From UBA4742 sp963785815 (GTDB lineage: Bacteria; Actinomycetota; Acidimicrobiia; Acidimicrobiales; Acidimicrobilacustridaceae): a stretch of DNA of 64,000 nt. Below, in pieces: positions 12,542-20,889 of the stretch (position 1 is its first letter; each line of letters begins with the position of its first letter). Below the pieces are notes generated by a model. It ran no database searches and was not told where the DNA came from. It worked only from the letters and a program-made list of their open reading frames with translations. The stretch covers positions 1,116,001 through 1,180,000 of the forward strand of contig CAWAWN010000001.1 in the NCBI GenBank assembly GCA_963785815.1, written 5' to 3'. The position numbers and the translations under genes are program-made.

Positions 12542-15118
12542 GTGCTGCACCTCACGCTGGCCAACCTGCGGGCCAAGCCCGGTCGATTCGTGGCCACCAT
12601 GCTGGCCATCATCGTGGGCACCGGCTTCCTGGCCGGCACCTTGGTGCTGAGCGACTCGCTCGGTCCGGCTCTCGAGTCCAACGCCGTGCTCGCCCTCCAC
12701 GGCGTGGACGCAGCCGTGCAGCCCAAGCTCGACACCGGCCAGGCCCGCCGAGGCACGCCGTCGTTGACCAGCTCGAGCCTGCCGGCCGGGGTGCTGGCGA
12801 CGGTCAAGGGCACGTCGGGGGTGGCGGCGGCCGCCGGGGTGCTGACCGCCCCGCTCAACGTGCTCGGCGCCGACGGGACGGTGCCGCTCAAGCACGCCAC
12901 CGGCTCGCTGTGGATCCCGGTGCCCGACCTGAGCCCCTACCGGGTGGTCACCGGCCACGCCCCGACCGCCGCGGGCCAGGTCGCCATCGACCAGCAGACG
13001 GCGAACGCCAAGCACTGGGGACCCGGCACCGGCCTCGAGCTCGCCACCTCGTCCGGCTCCCGCCACGTGACCGTGGTGGGGATCACCCGCTACGGCCAGG
13101 GCCAGGCCTCGAGCGCCAACGGCGACATCCTGGTCAGCCCGGCCGACGCCTTCGACTTCCTGTCGTCGGGCAAGGCGCTCTACGACGCCATCTACGTGCA
13201 GGCGCGGCCGGGCCTGAGCGAGGACGCCCTGGCCGCCGCGCTGGCCCGATCGGTGGGGTCCAACTACCAGGTCAACACCGGCGCCGACCTGCGCACGCAG
13301 GCGGCCGGTGACGCCGCCCAGATCGTCAGCTTCCTGAGCACCGCCCTGGAGGGCTTCGCCTGGGTGGCACTCGCCGTGGGCGTGCTCATCATCTACAACA
13401 CGTTCGCCATCGTGGTGGCCCAGCGGGTGCGCGAGTTCGCCCTGCTGCGGGCCGTGGGGGCCCGGGGCAGCCAGGTCCGCCGGGCGGTCATCCTCGAGGC
13501 CCTGTTCGTGGGCCTGGTGGCCAGCGCCGCGGGCATGCTGGTGGGGATCGGCCTGTTCGAGCTGCTGGTGGCGGTCGTCCCGGTGCTCAAGAACCTCACC
13601 GGGTCGGGTGGTGTGGGCCTCCAGATCCACCCCACCACCGTCATCGAGGTGCTGGCGGTGGGGACGGTGGTCACCGTCGTGTCGGCCGTGATCCCCGCCT
13701 TCCGCGCCGCCCGCACCAAACCCATCGCCGCCCTGCGGGTGGCGGCCGTCGACCGCAGCGGCACCAGCAAGACCCGCGGCATCATCGGCCTGGTCATCAT
13801 CGGCGTGGGAGGGGTGCTGCTGCTGGTGGGCATGGCCGTGAAGCAGGGGCTGCTCATCGGCTTCGGACCCGTGCTGCTGTTCGTGGGCACGCTCATCGCC
13901 GGGCCGGTGCTGGCCCGCGGCTTCAGCTCGGCGGTGGGGCTGGTGCTCGACCGACTGGGCATGTCGTCGCGGCTGGCGGTGGCCAACGCCAAGCGAAACC
14001 CCAGCCGCACCGCCAACACCGCCAACGCCCTGATCATCGGCATGTTCCTGGTGGTGTTCGTGACCGCCGCCGGCGGCGCGATACGGGACTGGGCGGTGAA
14101 GGAGGTGTCCCAGTTCTCCACCGCCGACCTCAACGTGACCACGTCCGCCGCCGGGCGAGGCGCAGGCCAGGGCGCGGGCATCGACCGGAACCTGCAGGCC
14201 AAGGTCCAATCCACCACCGGCATCCAATCCTCGGTGGCGCTCTACAAGGCCGTGGGGCAGGTGACGTCGGGCGTGATCGGGGCCGGCGGCGACAACCGGG
14301 TCACGGCCGGCAACTTCTCGACGCTGTCGAGCGTGCTGAAGCTGAAGTCGGCAGAGGGCGACCTGGCCCACCTGGGCGACGACCAGGTCGCCGAGTCCGA
14401 ACCGCCCGGGGGTGGACGCGGCCAGTTCCAGATGCCACCGCTGGGAGCTCCGGTCGAGGTCACCTTCAAGAACGGCGTGGTCCGGCACTTCACCGTCGGC
14501 GCCGTCTACAAGTTCTCCCTGGACGTGACCGGCACCGTGGTGTCGCAACACGCGGCGCTGACCGCGGATCCCCAGCTGCTGCCCAACACGATCGCCATCA
14601 CCGTGCAGCCGGGCCAGCTCGACGCGGTGAAGAGCCGGCTCGACGACGTCACCGCTGCCTACTCCACCGTCGACGTGCAGCCCGGCAACGAGTTCGCCCT
14701 GCTCATCAAGTCGTTCTTCAACTTCATCATCTCGGCCGTGAACGCCCTGCTGGCCTTCGCCATCGCCATCGCCGTGTTCGGCATCGTCAACACGTTGATC
14801 CTGTCGGTGACCGAGCGCACGCCCGAGATCGGGCTGCTGCGATCCGTGGGGATGACCCGACGACAGCTGCGCACCACCATCCGGGCCGAGTCGATCATCC
14901 TGGCCGCCGACGGCACGGTGCTGGGCATGGCCTTCGGCCTGTTCGTGGCCTGGGCCGTGACCCAGCCCCTGTTCACGGGGAACCAGACCTTCTCCTGGCC
15001 CGTCGAGGAGCTGGTCGTGATCGCCATCATCGGCCTGGTCATCGGCGTGGCCGCCTCGCTGGTGCCGGCCTGGCGGGCGTCGCGCATCGACATCCTCGAC
15101 GCCGTCGCGGCCGAGTAG
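12542..15118 (+). CDS. ABC transporter permease with two FtsX domains
   Basis: Encodes 858 residues with the MacB/FtsX duplicated layout: an N-terminal membrane helix (about residues 18-38), a periplasm-side domain, three helices near 265-400, a second long extracellular domain and a C-terminal FtsX domain ending TPEIGLLRSVGMTRRQLRTTIR and three helices (the motif spans roughly residues 760-785). Such permeases work in lipoprotein or peptide export, or in cell-wall hydrolase control, with a LolD/MacB-type ATPase. No ATPase gene is next to it here. The start is GTG 12542, which a TAGGCT box precedes. Confidence 0.88.
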   Translation: MLHLTLANLRAKPGRFVATMLAIIVGTGFLAGTLVLSDSLGPALESNAVLALHGVDAAVQPKLDTGQARRGTPSLTSSSLPAGVLATVKGTSGVAAAAGVLTAPLNVLGADGTVPLKHATGSLWIPVPDLSPYRVVTGHAPTAAGQVAIDQQTANAKHWGPGTGLELATSSGSRHVTVVGITRYGQGQASSANGDILVSPADAFDFLSSGKALYDAIYVQARPGLSEDALAAALARSVGSNYQVNTGADLRTQAAGDAAQIVSFLSTALEGFAWVALAVGVLIIYNTFAIVVAQRVREFALLRAVGARGSQVRRAVILEALFVGLVASAAGMLVGIGLFELLVAVVPVLKNLTGSGGVGLQIHPTTVIEVLAVGTVVTVVSAVIPAFRAARTKPIAALRVAAVDRSGTSKTRGIIGLVIIGVGGVLLLVGMAVKQGLLIGFGPVLLFVGTLIAGPVLARGFSSAVGLVLDRLGMSSRLAVANAKRNPSRTANTANALIIGMFLVVFVTAAGGAIRDWAVKEVSQFSTADLNVTTSAAGRGAGQGAGIDRNLQAKVQSTTGIQSSVALYKAVGQVTSGVIGAGGDNRVTAGNFSTLSSVLKLKSAEGDLAHLGDDQVAESEPPGGGRGQFQMPPLGAPVEVTFKNGVVRHFTVGAVYKFSLDVTGTVVSQHAALTADPQLLPNTIAITVQPGQLDAVKSRLDDVTAAYSTVDVQPGNEFALLIKSFFNFIISAVNALLAFAIAIAVFGIVNTLILSVTERTPEIGLLRSVGMTRRQLRTTIRAESIILAADGTVLGMAFGLFVAWAVTQPLFTGNQTFSWPVEELVVIAIIGLVIGVAASLVPAWRASRIDILDAVAAE

Positions 15119-15150
15119 CCCATGTCGTCGCTCCCGGTGGCGACGGGATC

Positions 15151-16020
15151 GTGACGGGCGACGGGCGCCGATCGCACGCACCCCCGTCGGCCCCTGACGC
15201 AGGGGCCCGCCCGACGCCCGAGCCCGCGGGGGCGACCCCCGGCCCCCGCCGAGCCCTCCGAGCCGTCGCGGTCCCCGCCGAGCACGGGGGCTGGGCCCTG
15301 ACGCTGGAGCCGGCCGCCCTGGGACTGTTGGTGGCACCCAGCGCGGCCGGCTGGTGCCTGGCCGTCGGCGCCCTGGTGGCCTTCGTGGCGCGCACGCCCC
15401 TGAAGGTGGTCCTGGTGGATCGTCGTCGCCACCGCACCCTGCACCGCACCGGCGTGGCCGCCGGCGTGCTGGGTGGGGAGCTGGCGGTGCAGGTGGGGTT
15501 GGTCGTGGCCGCCGTCCAGCTCTCGAGCCACCCCTTCTGGTGGCCGCTGGCGGGGGCCGCCCCACTGGTCGGCCTCGAGCTCTGGTTCGACATGCGGTCG
15601 CGGAGCCGACGCCTGGCCCCCGAGCTGGCCGGCGCCGTCGGGGTGAGCGCGGTGGTGGCCATGGTCGCGCTGGCGGGCGGGACCAGCGCCCGGCTGGCGC
15701 TCGCCCTCTGGCTCATCGTGGCGGCCCGGGTCGTGACCTCGATCCCCTTCGTCCGGGCCCGGATCGCAGCCATGCACCACCGCGACTCGTCGTCGGGACT
15801 GCTGGTGGCCGCCGATGTCGCCGCCCTGGTCCTGGCCGTCGCCGGCGTGGCCATGGATCGCTCGGTCGTGGTCGGCGCGGTCGCCATCGTCGGCCTGGTC
15901 GCGTTCCAGCGCGTCGCCTCGCGCCAGCCACCTCCCCGGGTCGGGATCATCGGGGTCCAACAGGTGGTCGTCGGCCTGGTCGTGGTGGTGGCCACCGCCG
16001 TCGGCGTCCACCGCTGGTGA
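15151..16020 (+). CDS. YwiC-like membrane protein
   Basis: Encodes 289 residues. After a disordered N-terminus of about 35 residues, the protein has VPAEHGGWALTLEPAALGLL, the opening typical of YwiC-like proteins (P-x-E-H-G-x-W). About eight hydrophobic segments follow. YwiC members are polytopic proteins without a proven reaction; a link to nitrate or anaerobic metabolism is only known from gene context in Bacillus. The start is GTG 15151, 32 bases after the permease stop. Confidence 0.75.
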   Translation: MTGDGRRSHAPPSAPDAGARPTPEPAGATPGPRRALRAVAVPAEHGGWALTLEPAALGLLVAPSAAGWCLAVGALVAFVARTPLKVVLVDRRRHRTLHRTGVAAGVLGGELAVQVGLVVAAVQLSSHPFWWPLAGAAPLVGLELWFDMRSRSRRLAPELAGAVGVSAVVAMVALAGGTSARLALALWLIVAARVVTSIPFVRARIAAMHHRDSSSGLLVAADVAALVLAVAGVAMDRSVVVGAVAIVGLVAFQRVASRQPPPRVGIIGVQQVVVGLVVVVATAVGVHRW

Positions 16021-16053
16021 ACCGGTCGGCCCGTCCGGATCCCCCCCTTCCAT

Positions 16054-16072
16054 TACTACGTCTGACGTAGTA
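16054..16072. promoter_or_regulatory. Perfect 19-base palindrome over the padR promoter (likely autoregulatory operator)
   Basis: Arms TACTACGT (16054-16061) and ACGTAGTA (16065-16072) are perfect inverted repeats around CTG. The right arm overlaps a -10-like TAGTCT (16071-16076) that ends six bases before the padR ATG. PadR proteins usually repress their own promoter by binding such dyads. Binding of this protein here is inferred from position. Confidence 0.75.
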
Positions 16073-16082
16073 GTCTGGCCGC

Positions 16083-16445
16083 ATGGCTTCGACCGCGACG
16101 TCACCCGGGGGCGCCCTGCGCCGCCCCAACGAACCGGCGGTGCTGGTCCTGACCAGCCTGGCTGCGGGACCCAAGCACGGCTACGCCCTGCTCAAGGACA
16201 TCGAGGGCTTCGCCGGCGTGACCCTGGGCGTCGGCAGCCTCTACGGGGCCATCACCCGCCTCGAGGAACAAGGGCTGATCGCCCCGGCGGCACGCGACGG
16301 CGGTGACGCACGGCGACGCCCGTACCAGATCACGGCCGCCGGCCGGACGGCCCTCGAATCGGTGGTCCGCGACATGCAGGTCCTGGCCGGGATCGGCGCG
16401 CACCGCCTGGGGCTGGCCGCCTCGATCGTCGGAGCGTCGGCGTGA
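16083..16445 (+). CDS. PadR-family transcriptional regulator
   Basis: Encodes 120 residues of a PadR winged-helix regulator. The N-terminal half has VLVLTSLAAGPKHGYALLKD, and GVGSLYGAITRLEEQGLI is the recognition-helix region; RRPYQITAAGRTAL forms the wing. It is short, with a small C-terminal helix for dimerisation. A palindrome sits on its own promoter. The stop overlaps the following membrane gene (GTGA), so the pair is probably translated together and the membrane protein is a likely member of the regulated function. Confidence 0.92.
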   Translation: MASTATSPGGALRRPNEPAVLVLTSLAAGPKHGYALLKDIEGFAGVTLGVGSLYGAITRLEEQGLIAPAARDGGDARRRPYQITAAGRTALESVVRDMQVLAGIGAHRLGLAASIVGASA

Positions 16446-17368
16446 GCGGCGCCCGTCGCCCCTGGTGGCTCCGGTGCTACCCCCGGTCCTGGCGGCAGCG
16501 CTACGGCGCCGAGCTGTCGGCCCTGGTGGACGACGCCCACGGAGGGCGGCCCCCGTGGCCGACCCAGGTCGGGCTGGTGCGCGCCGGACTGACCGAGCGC
16601 GCCCGGGCGGCCGGGCTCCGCCGCCATCCCGATCCGGCGTCGCGCGCCAGGGAGGGCGGGCTCCTGGTGCTGTGGGGCTGGGCGCTGTTCGTGATCGCCG
16701 GTTGCGTGTTCGCCAAGTTCGCCGAGCACTGGGACGCGTTCACCCCCTCCTCCGAGCACGCCGTCCCGTCGGCCGCCTACACCGCCGTGGCGGTGGCAGC
16801 CACGTTCGGTGCCGGGCTGGTGGTCGCGGCCGCCGCCGTGGCCCTCCCGGCGTTCGGTCGCGCCCGGCGCGCCGGAGCGTGGCCCCGGGTGGCCCGCCCG
16901 GTCTGGCGCGCGGTGGCCGTGTTCACGGCCACCGCGGCGGCCACGGCCGGGGTGGCCGTCTGGGCGCACCACCTCGAGCCCGCCCAGCGAGGCGGCGCCA
17001 CGCCGGGCTTCGCCCTGCTGGCCGCCGTCTGGGTCGGCCTCGTCGTCGCCTCGATCCTGGTGGGCGCGTCCGCCGCCGCCGCCTGCGCCCGGGTGGTGGC
17101 GCTCTCACCCCGGCAGCTCCGCATCCTCGGTGCCCTGGCCGACGGCACCGCCCTGTGCATGGCGGTCATCGCGGCTGGCACCCTCGTGTGGTGGGTGGCG
17201 CTGGCCTCGTCGGCCCCTGGGTTCCTGGCCCAGGGCCCGGCTGCCATCTCGGGTGCACCCTTGCCGCCGGCATTGGTGGGCGCCGCCGTCCTGATGGTCG
17301 CCGGACTGGCCCTCGCGGTCGTCGGCGTGATCGAGGTGTGGACCGGTCGACGGCAGCTGGCCGCCTGA
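16442..17368 (+). CDS. Membrane protein coupled to PadR
   Basis: Encodes 308 residues of no recognised function. An N-terminal basic stretch, WWLRCYPRSWRQRYGAELSAL, resembles the cytosolic leader found on many PadR-linked membrane proteins (shown here in full at about residues 8-28). Six or so hydrophobic segments lie between residues 75 and 300. The GTG start at 16442 overlaps the padR stop. PadR-plus-membrane-protein pairs are common in Gram-positive bacteria and often respond to envelope-active compounds; that role is an inference here. Confidence 0.7.
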   Translation: MSGARRPWWLRCYPRSWRQRYGAELSALVDDAHGGRPPWPTQVGLVRAGLTERARAAGLRRHPDPASRAREGGLLVLWGWALFVIAGCVFAKFAEHWDAFTPSSEHAVPSAAYTAVAVAATFGAGLVVAAAAVALPAFGRARRAGAWPRVARPVWRAVAVFTATAAATAGVAVWAHHLEPAQRGGATPGFALLAAVWVGLVVASILVGASAAAACARVVALSPRQLRILGALADGTALCMAVIAAGTLVWWVALASSAPGFLAQGPAAISGAPLPPALVGAAVLMVAGLALAVVGVIEVWTGRRQLAA

Positions 17369-17380
17369 CACACGGACCGG

Positions 17381-17887
17381 TCAGGGGGCGTCGAGGCGGG
17401 GCACGACCATGACCTGGTTGTCGGGGCAGAGGGGATGCTCGGCCATCCAGGCGGACAGATCGGCGAGGGGGACCCAGGCCGTCTCGGTGACCTCACCGTC
17501 GTCGTGGCGGAACGGGCCGTCGGTGCGGGCCAGGTACACGCGGGTCAGCTCCTGCACCTCATGGTCGGCGTAGGCGTCCTCGCCCAGGTACTCGAGGGGC
17601 ACGGCCACGCCAGCCTCCTCGGTGAGCTCGCGGACCGCCGCGTCCTCCCAGGCCTCCCCGGCGGCCACCACCCCGCCGAAGGCCAGGTCCCAGCGGGAGG
17701 GCCACACGTCCTTCCAGTCGGCCCGGCGGTGCACCAGCAGCTCGCGGCGCGAGTTGACGACCACCACGGCCACCGACCGGTGGCGCAGGTTTCCGGCTCG
17801 CATGTCCCGGCGGGTGACCGGCCCCACCACCGAGCCCTGCTCGTCGAGCTGGTCCACCAGCTCGGTGGCCGGAGACGACAGGCTCAT
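17381..17887 (-). CDS. Nudix hydrolase
   Basis: Encodes 168 residues with a full Nudix box, GGVVAAGEAWEDAAVRELTE then EAGV, near residues 70-93. The early RAGNLRHRSVAVVVVNSRRE and RADWKDVWPSRWDLAFGG are typical of the IPP-isomerase-like Nudix branch (YfcD type). The substrate is unknown. Its ATG at 17887 overlaps the stop of the ferredoxin reductase gene, so both probably belong to one minus-strand transcript. Confidence 0.88.
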   Translation of the reverse strand: MSLSSPATELVDQLDEQGSVVGPVTRRDMRAGNLRHRSVAVVVVNSRRELLVHRRADWKDVWPSRWDLAFGGVVAAGEAWEDAAVRELTEEAGVAVPLEYLGEDAYADHEVQELTRVYLARTDGPFRHDDGEVTETAWVPLADLSAWMAEHPLCPDNQVMVVPRLDAP

Positions 17888-19092
17888 GCCAGCTCCTTGG
17901 CCGCGGTGCGCGCCTGGGTCCAGGTCGCGCCCTGCTCCACCAGCGGACGCAGCCGAGCCACGTGCGCCGGCCGGTTCATCCCCAGCACGCCCAGCAGGCG
18001 GTCGTCACGCCCGTAGAGGGCCACGAACCGGCGCTCCTCCAGCGAGCCGATCACCACCTCGACCTCGTCCTGGGCGCTGGACCGGCCCACCAGCTGCACC
18101 TTGCGGTCGTACTGGTCGCTCCAGAACCAGGGCACCGGATCGAAGACCTCGGGTTCGGCGCCGCGCTCGGCCGCGAGCAGCCGCAGCGCACCGGCCTCGC
18201 CCATCTGGATGGCCGTCTCCCAGTGCTCGACCCGCAGGTACTGGCCGTATCGGGCCGAGGGCCAGCGGGCGATGTCGCCGGCTGCCACCACCCCCGGCGC
18301 CGCCGAGAGCGTGTCGTCGCACACCACCCCGTCGTCGATGTTCAGGCCGGACCCGTCCAGCCAGCTCGTGTTGGGTGTCACCCCGATGCCCACCACCACC
18401 ACCTCGGCCGGGATCACCTCGCCGTCGGACAGGCGGACCCCGCTGACCTGCCCCTCGCCCTCCAACCCGTCGACCCCCACCCCGAGGCGCACGTCGACGC
18501 CGTGCTCGCGGTGCAGGTCGGCCATGACCGAGCCGATCCGGGTGCCCAGGGCGCGCGCCAAGGGCACCGGGAGGGCCTCGAGCATGGTCACCTCCAGACC
18601 GCGGCCCCGGCAGGTGGCGGCCACCTCGGCGCCGATGAACCCGGCCCCCACCACCACCACCCGGTTCGGCCCGCCCTCGAGCTGGCGGCGCAGCCCCAGG
18701 CAGTCGTCGAGGGTGCGCAGCACGTGCACGCCGGCCATCGCCTCGGTGCCCGGCAGGCGACGGGCACCCGCTCCCGCGGCGATGACCAGCCCGTCGTAGC
18801 CCACGCGCTCGCCGCCATCGAGCCGCACGACGCGGTCGGCCAGGTCGAGGCCCATGGCCCGCCGACCCAGCAGCAGGTCCAGGTCGAGGTCCTCGCGCAG
18901 GGCGGGCAGGGCGATGCGCTCGGGCTCCCACTCCCCGGCCAGCACCTGCTTGGACAGCGGCGGCTTGTCGTAGGGCGGGTTGGGGTCGGCATCGATGACG
19001 CGGATGCTGCCGTCGAAGCCCTGGCGCCGCAGGGTGTGGGCCGCGTGCATGCCGGCCAGCGACGCGCCGACCACCACCACCGAACCCATCAT
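17884..19092 (-). CDS. NAD(P)H-dependent ferredoxin reductase (FAD)
   Basis: Encodes 402 residues of the rhodocoxin/putidaredoxin-reductase family. An FAD-binding VVVVGASLAGMHAAHTLR is at the N-terminus, a second dinucleotide motif VVVVGAGFIGAEVAATCRG lies near residue 147, and VVAAGDIARWPSARYGQYLR is the C-terminal FAD site. It passes electrons from NAD(P)H to a small ferredoxin. The adjacent upstream gene encodes such a ferredoxin, so the two form a complete electron-supply chain. The final oxidase is not in the immediate neighbourhood. Two adjacent ATG codons (19092, 19089) could start translation. Confidence 0.9.
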   Translation of the reverse strand: MMGSVVVVGASLAGMHAAHTLRRQGFDGSIRVIDADPNPPYDKPPLSKQVLAGEWEPERIALPALREDLDLDLLLGRRAMGLDLADRVVRLDGGERVGYDGLVIAAGAGARRLPGTEAMAGVHVLRTLDDCLGLRRQLEGGPNRVVVVGAGFIGAEVAATCRGRGLEVTMLEALPVPLARALGTRIGSVMADLHREHGVDVRLGVGVDGLEGEGQVSGVRLSDGEVIPAEVVVVGIGVTPNTSWLDGSGLNIDDGVVCDDTLSAAPGVVAAGDIARWPSARYGQYLRVEHWETAIQMGEAGALRLLAAERGAEPEVFDPVPWFWSDQYDRKVQLVGRSSAQDEVEVVIGSLEERRFVALYGRDDRLLGVLGMNRPAHVARLRPLVEQGATWTQARTAAKELA

Positions 19093-19138
19093 CGAGTCGA
19101 ACCGCCCGCTGCCGCGCTGAGCCGGGTCGGGTCGCCGA

Positions 19139-19333
19139 TCACTCCTCGACGATCGAGATGGCCTGCTTCGGGCAGCGCTGGACCGCCTCTTCGACCCGCT
19201 CGCGCATGGACTCCGGCGGCGTCTCGTCGAGCACGTAGAGGAAGTCGTCGTCGCGCACCTCGAAGATCTCGGGCGCGATCCCCATGCAGATCGCATTGCT
19301 CTCGCACAGGTCGAAGTCGACCACCACTCGCAT
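19139..19333 (-). CDS. Small [3Fe-4S]-type ferredoxin
   Basis: Encodes 64 residues with three cluster cysteines: C10 and C16 in DLCESNAICMG and C54 in QRCPKQAI. The C-x5-C...CP spacing, with the fourth cysteine missing, is that of [3Fe-4S] ferredoxins that serve bacterial cytochromes P450. The ATG at 19333 is chosen because homology starts there and AGGGGG lies about eight bases upstream. The longer frame to 19447 adds an unlikely leader. It is co-directional with the reductase. Confidence 0.9.
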   Translation of the reverse strand: MRVVVDFDLCESNAICMGIAPEIFEVRDDDFLYVLDETPPESMRERVEEAVQRCPKQAISIVEE

Positions 19334-19449
19334 ATCGGCCCCCTGTATCGGGTCGGGCGGAACGCCGCTGACGTCGGACGGCTCATCATGGCACGGCCAG
19401 GCGGAGGCTTCGCCCTGGTCGCGTCCGACCCCGCCAGACTTGCCCACAA

Positions 19450-19468
19450 ATCTGACGTCGTGTCAGAT
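19450..19468. promoter_or_regulatory. CTGAC-N5-GTCAG palindrome before the CoA-transferase
   Basis: Perfect seven-base arms ATCTGAC and GTCAGAT flank GTCGT and end six bases before the ATG at 19475. The same core, CTGAC-N5-GTCAG, recurs at 46221-46235 before the FadD3-like gene. A further half-like copy, CTGACGTCG, starts at 19368. The shape and position suggest a TetR-type operator; the protein that binds it is unknown. Confidence 0.65.
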
Positions 19469-19474
19469 GTGGGG

Positions 19475-20719
19475 ATGACGAACGCCGCCACCGCGGGCGC
19501 CCCACTGGCCGGGGTCCGCATCATCGAGGCCTCCCTGCTGGGCCCCGCCGCCATCACCTCGGAGCTGGTCAACCTCGGCGCCGAGGTGATCAAGGTCGAG
19601 TCGCCGTCGGGCGACTACATCCGGGAGATGACCTGGCCGATCGTCGAAGGCACCTCGCTGATGCACCTGCACCTGAACCGGGGCAAGCGCAGCGTCGTGT
19701 TGAACCTCAAGACCGACGAGGGCGCGGCCATCTTCAAGGAGCTGGCGGCCGGTGCCGACGCGGTGGTCGAGGCCATGCGCCCCGGCACCCTGGCCCGCCT
19801 CGGGCTGGGCTTCGACCAGCTGCGCGAGATCAACCCCGCGATCGTGTTCTGCACCATCTCGGGCTACGGCATGACCGGCCCCTACGCCAAGATGCCCAGT
19901 CACGGGGTGGCCTACGACACCTGGGCCGGCATCGTCACGCCCGAGTACGACGAGGACGGGCACTGCCACCTGCCCTACCACGTCTCCATCGGCATCAACG
20001 CCGGCCCGCTCTACGGCGCCCTGGGCATCCTGGCCGGCATCGTTCGGGCCCGCGCCACCGGCCAGGGCAGCCAGCTCGAGATCGCCCAGAGCGACGCGGC
20101 GGCCGCCTTCGACTGGTACCGCTCCGAGAGCTTCAAGGCCTACGAGCGGCCGCAGTCCGAGGTCACCGGCAACAAGTCCGACGACTACGTGCGCCGCGCC
20201 CCCGGCACCGCGGGCATGAAGGACGGGGTGCGCTACCAGCTCTACGAGTCGACCGACGGCCACATCCTGTTCATGGCGTCCGAGCGGGAGTTCTGGAAGA
20301 ACTTCTGCGAGGGCGTGGGGCGCCCCGACCTCTTCGAGGCCCACCCCGGCGCCCAGTACGCCGACCACGCGGTGGGCGACCTGGAGCTGCGCGACGAGCT
20401 GGCCGAGATCTTCAAGACCCGCACCAGCGCCGAGTGGATCGCCTGGAGCGAGGAGGTCAACACCACCATCGCCCCGGTCAACACCCCGGCCAACATCCAG
20501 GACGACCCCCAGTTCCAGGATCGCCTGGGCTTCGAGCTCGACCACGAGCACCACGGCGCCGACATGCTCTTCACGCCCATCAAGTACATCGACGAGCAGC
20601 TGCCTCTGCCCGACATGGCCCCGACCGTGGGCGAGCACACCGACGAGGTGCTCCGCCAGGTGCTGGGTTGGGACGACGAGCGGATGGCCGCCGTGCGGGC
20701 GACCGGCGCCCTGGGCTGA
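19475..20719 (+). CDS. Class III (CaiB/BaiF-family) CoA-transferase
   Basis: Encodes 414 residues of the formyl-CoA transferase/racemase-like family, which moves CoA between acids or epimerises 2-methylacyl-CoA. Visible family signatures are the N-terminal GVRIIEASLLGPAAITSELV, GAEVIKVESPSGDYIRE, LNRGKRSVVLNLK, and the region ADAVVEAMRPGTLARLGLG. The start ATG 19475 follows a CTGAC-N5-GTCAG palindrome. The longer frame to 19388 is not supported by homology. It could be an alpha-methylacyl-CoA racemase for sterol side chains or a transferase; the sequence alone does not decide. Confidence 0.85.
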   Translation: MTNAATAGAPLAGVRIIEASLLGPAAITSELVNLGAEVIKVESPSGDYIREMTWPIVEGTSLMHLHLNRGKRSVVLNLKTDEGAAIFKELAAGADAVVEAMRPGTLARLGLGFDQLREINPAIVFCTISGYGMTGPYAKMPSHGVAYDTWAGIVTPEYDEDGHCHLPYHVSIGINAGPLYGALGILAGIVRARATGQGSQLEIAQSDAAAAFDWYRSESFKAYERPQSEVTGNKSDDYVRRAPGTAGMKDGVRYQLYESTDGHILFMASEREFWKNFCEGVGRPDLFEAHPGAQYADHAVGDLELRDELAEIFKTRTSAEWIAWSEEVNTTIAPVNTPANIQDDPQFQDRLGFELDHEHHGADMLFTPIKYIDEQLPLPDMAPTVGEHTDEVLRQVLGWDDERMAAVRATGALG

Positions 20720-20726
20720 TCCACCA

Positions 20727-20776
20727 ACAACCGGCGGCAACCAGTTGCGCCACAGGCACGTGGATGCCGCCGCTCG
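20727..20776. repeat. Structured 50-base intergenic repeat, copy 1
   Basis: This copy is identical to 20789-20838. Each unit can form an outer stem CGGCGGCA/TGCCGCCG around an inner GCAAC-CA-GTTGC hairpin, like REP elements. The copies lie in direct orientation, 62 bases apart, in the gap between the CoA-transferase and the SDR gene. Confidence 0.9.
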
Positions 20777-20788
20777 CGCCGGTGCGCG

Positions 20789-20838
20789 ACAACCGGCGGC
20801 AACCAGTTGCGCCACAGGCACGTGGATGCCGCCGCTCG
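20789..20838. repeat. Structured 50-base intergenic repeat, copy 2
   Basis: This is an exact second copy of the unit at 20727-20776. It is followed by a different flank and then by the -10-like TAACGT at 20878. Either copy could terminate the CoA-transferase message or stabilise its 3' end. Confidence 0.9.
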
Positions 20839-20877
20839 GGGGGATGGGCGGAGCGCGGGAGCGCAGCCGCAGGGCAA

Positions 20878-20883
20878 TAACGT
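20878..20883 (+). promoter_or_regulatory. -10-like box, TAACGT, six bases before GTG
   Basis: TAACGT ends at 20883 and the SDR GTG begins at 20890. The spacing places a transcription start at or next to the start codon, implying a leaderless message. Confidence 0.4.
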
Positions 20884-20889
20884 TGCTCC

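Noticed and set aside
16021..16082. Terminator after the YwiC-like gene
   Set aside because: The palindrome overlaps a -10 box and has mixed-base arms, so an operator is a better explanation than a terminator.
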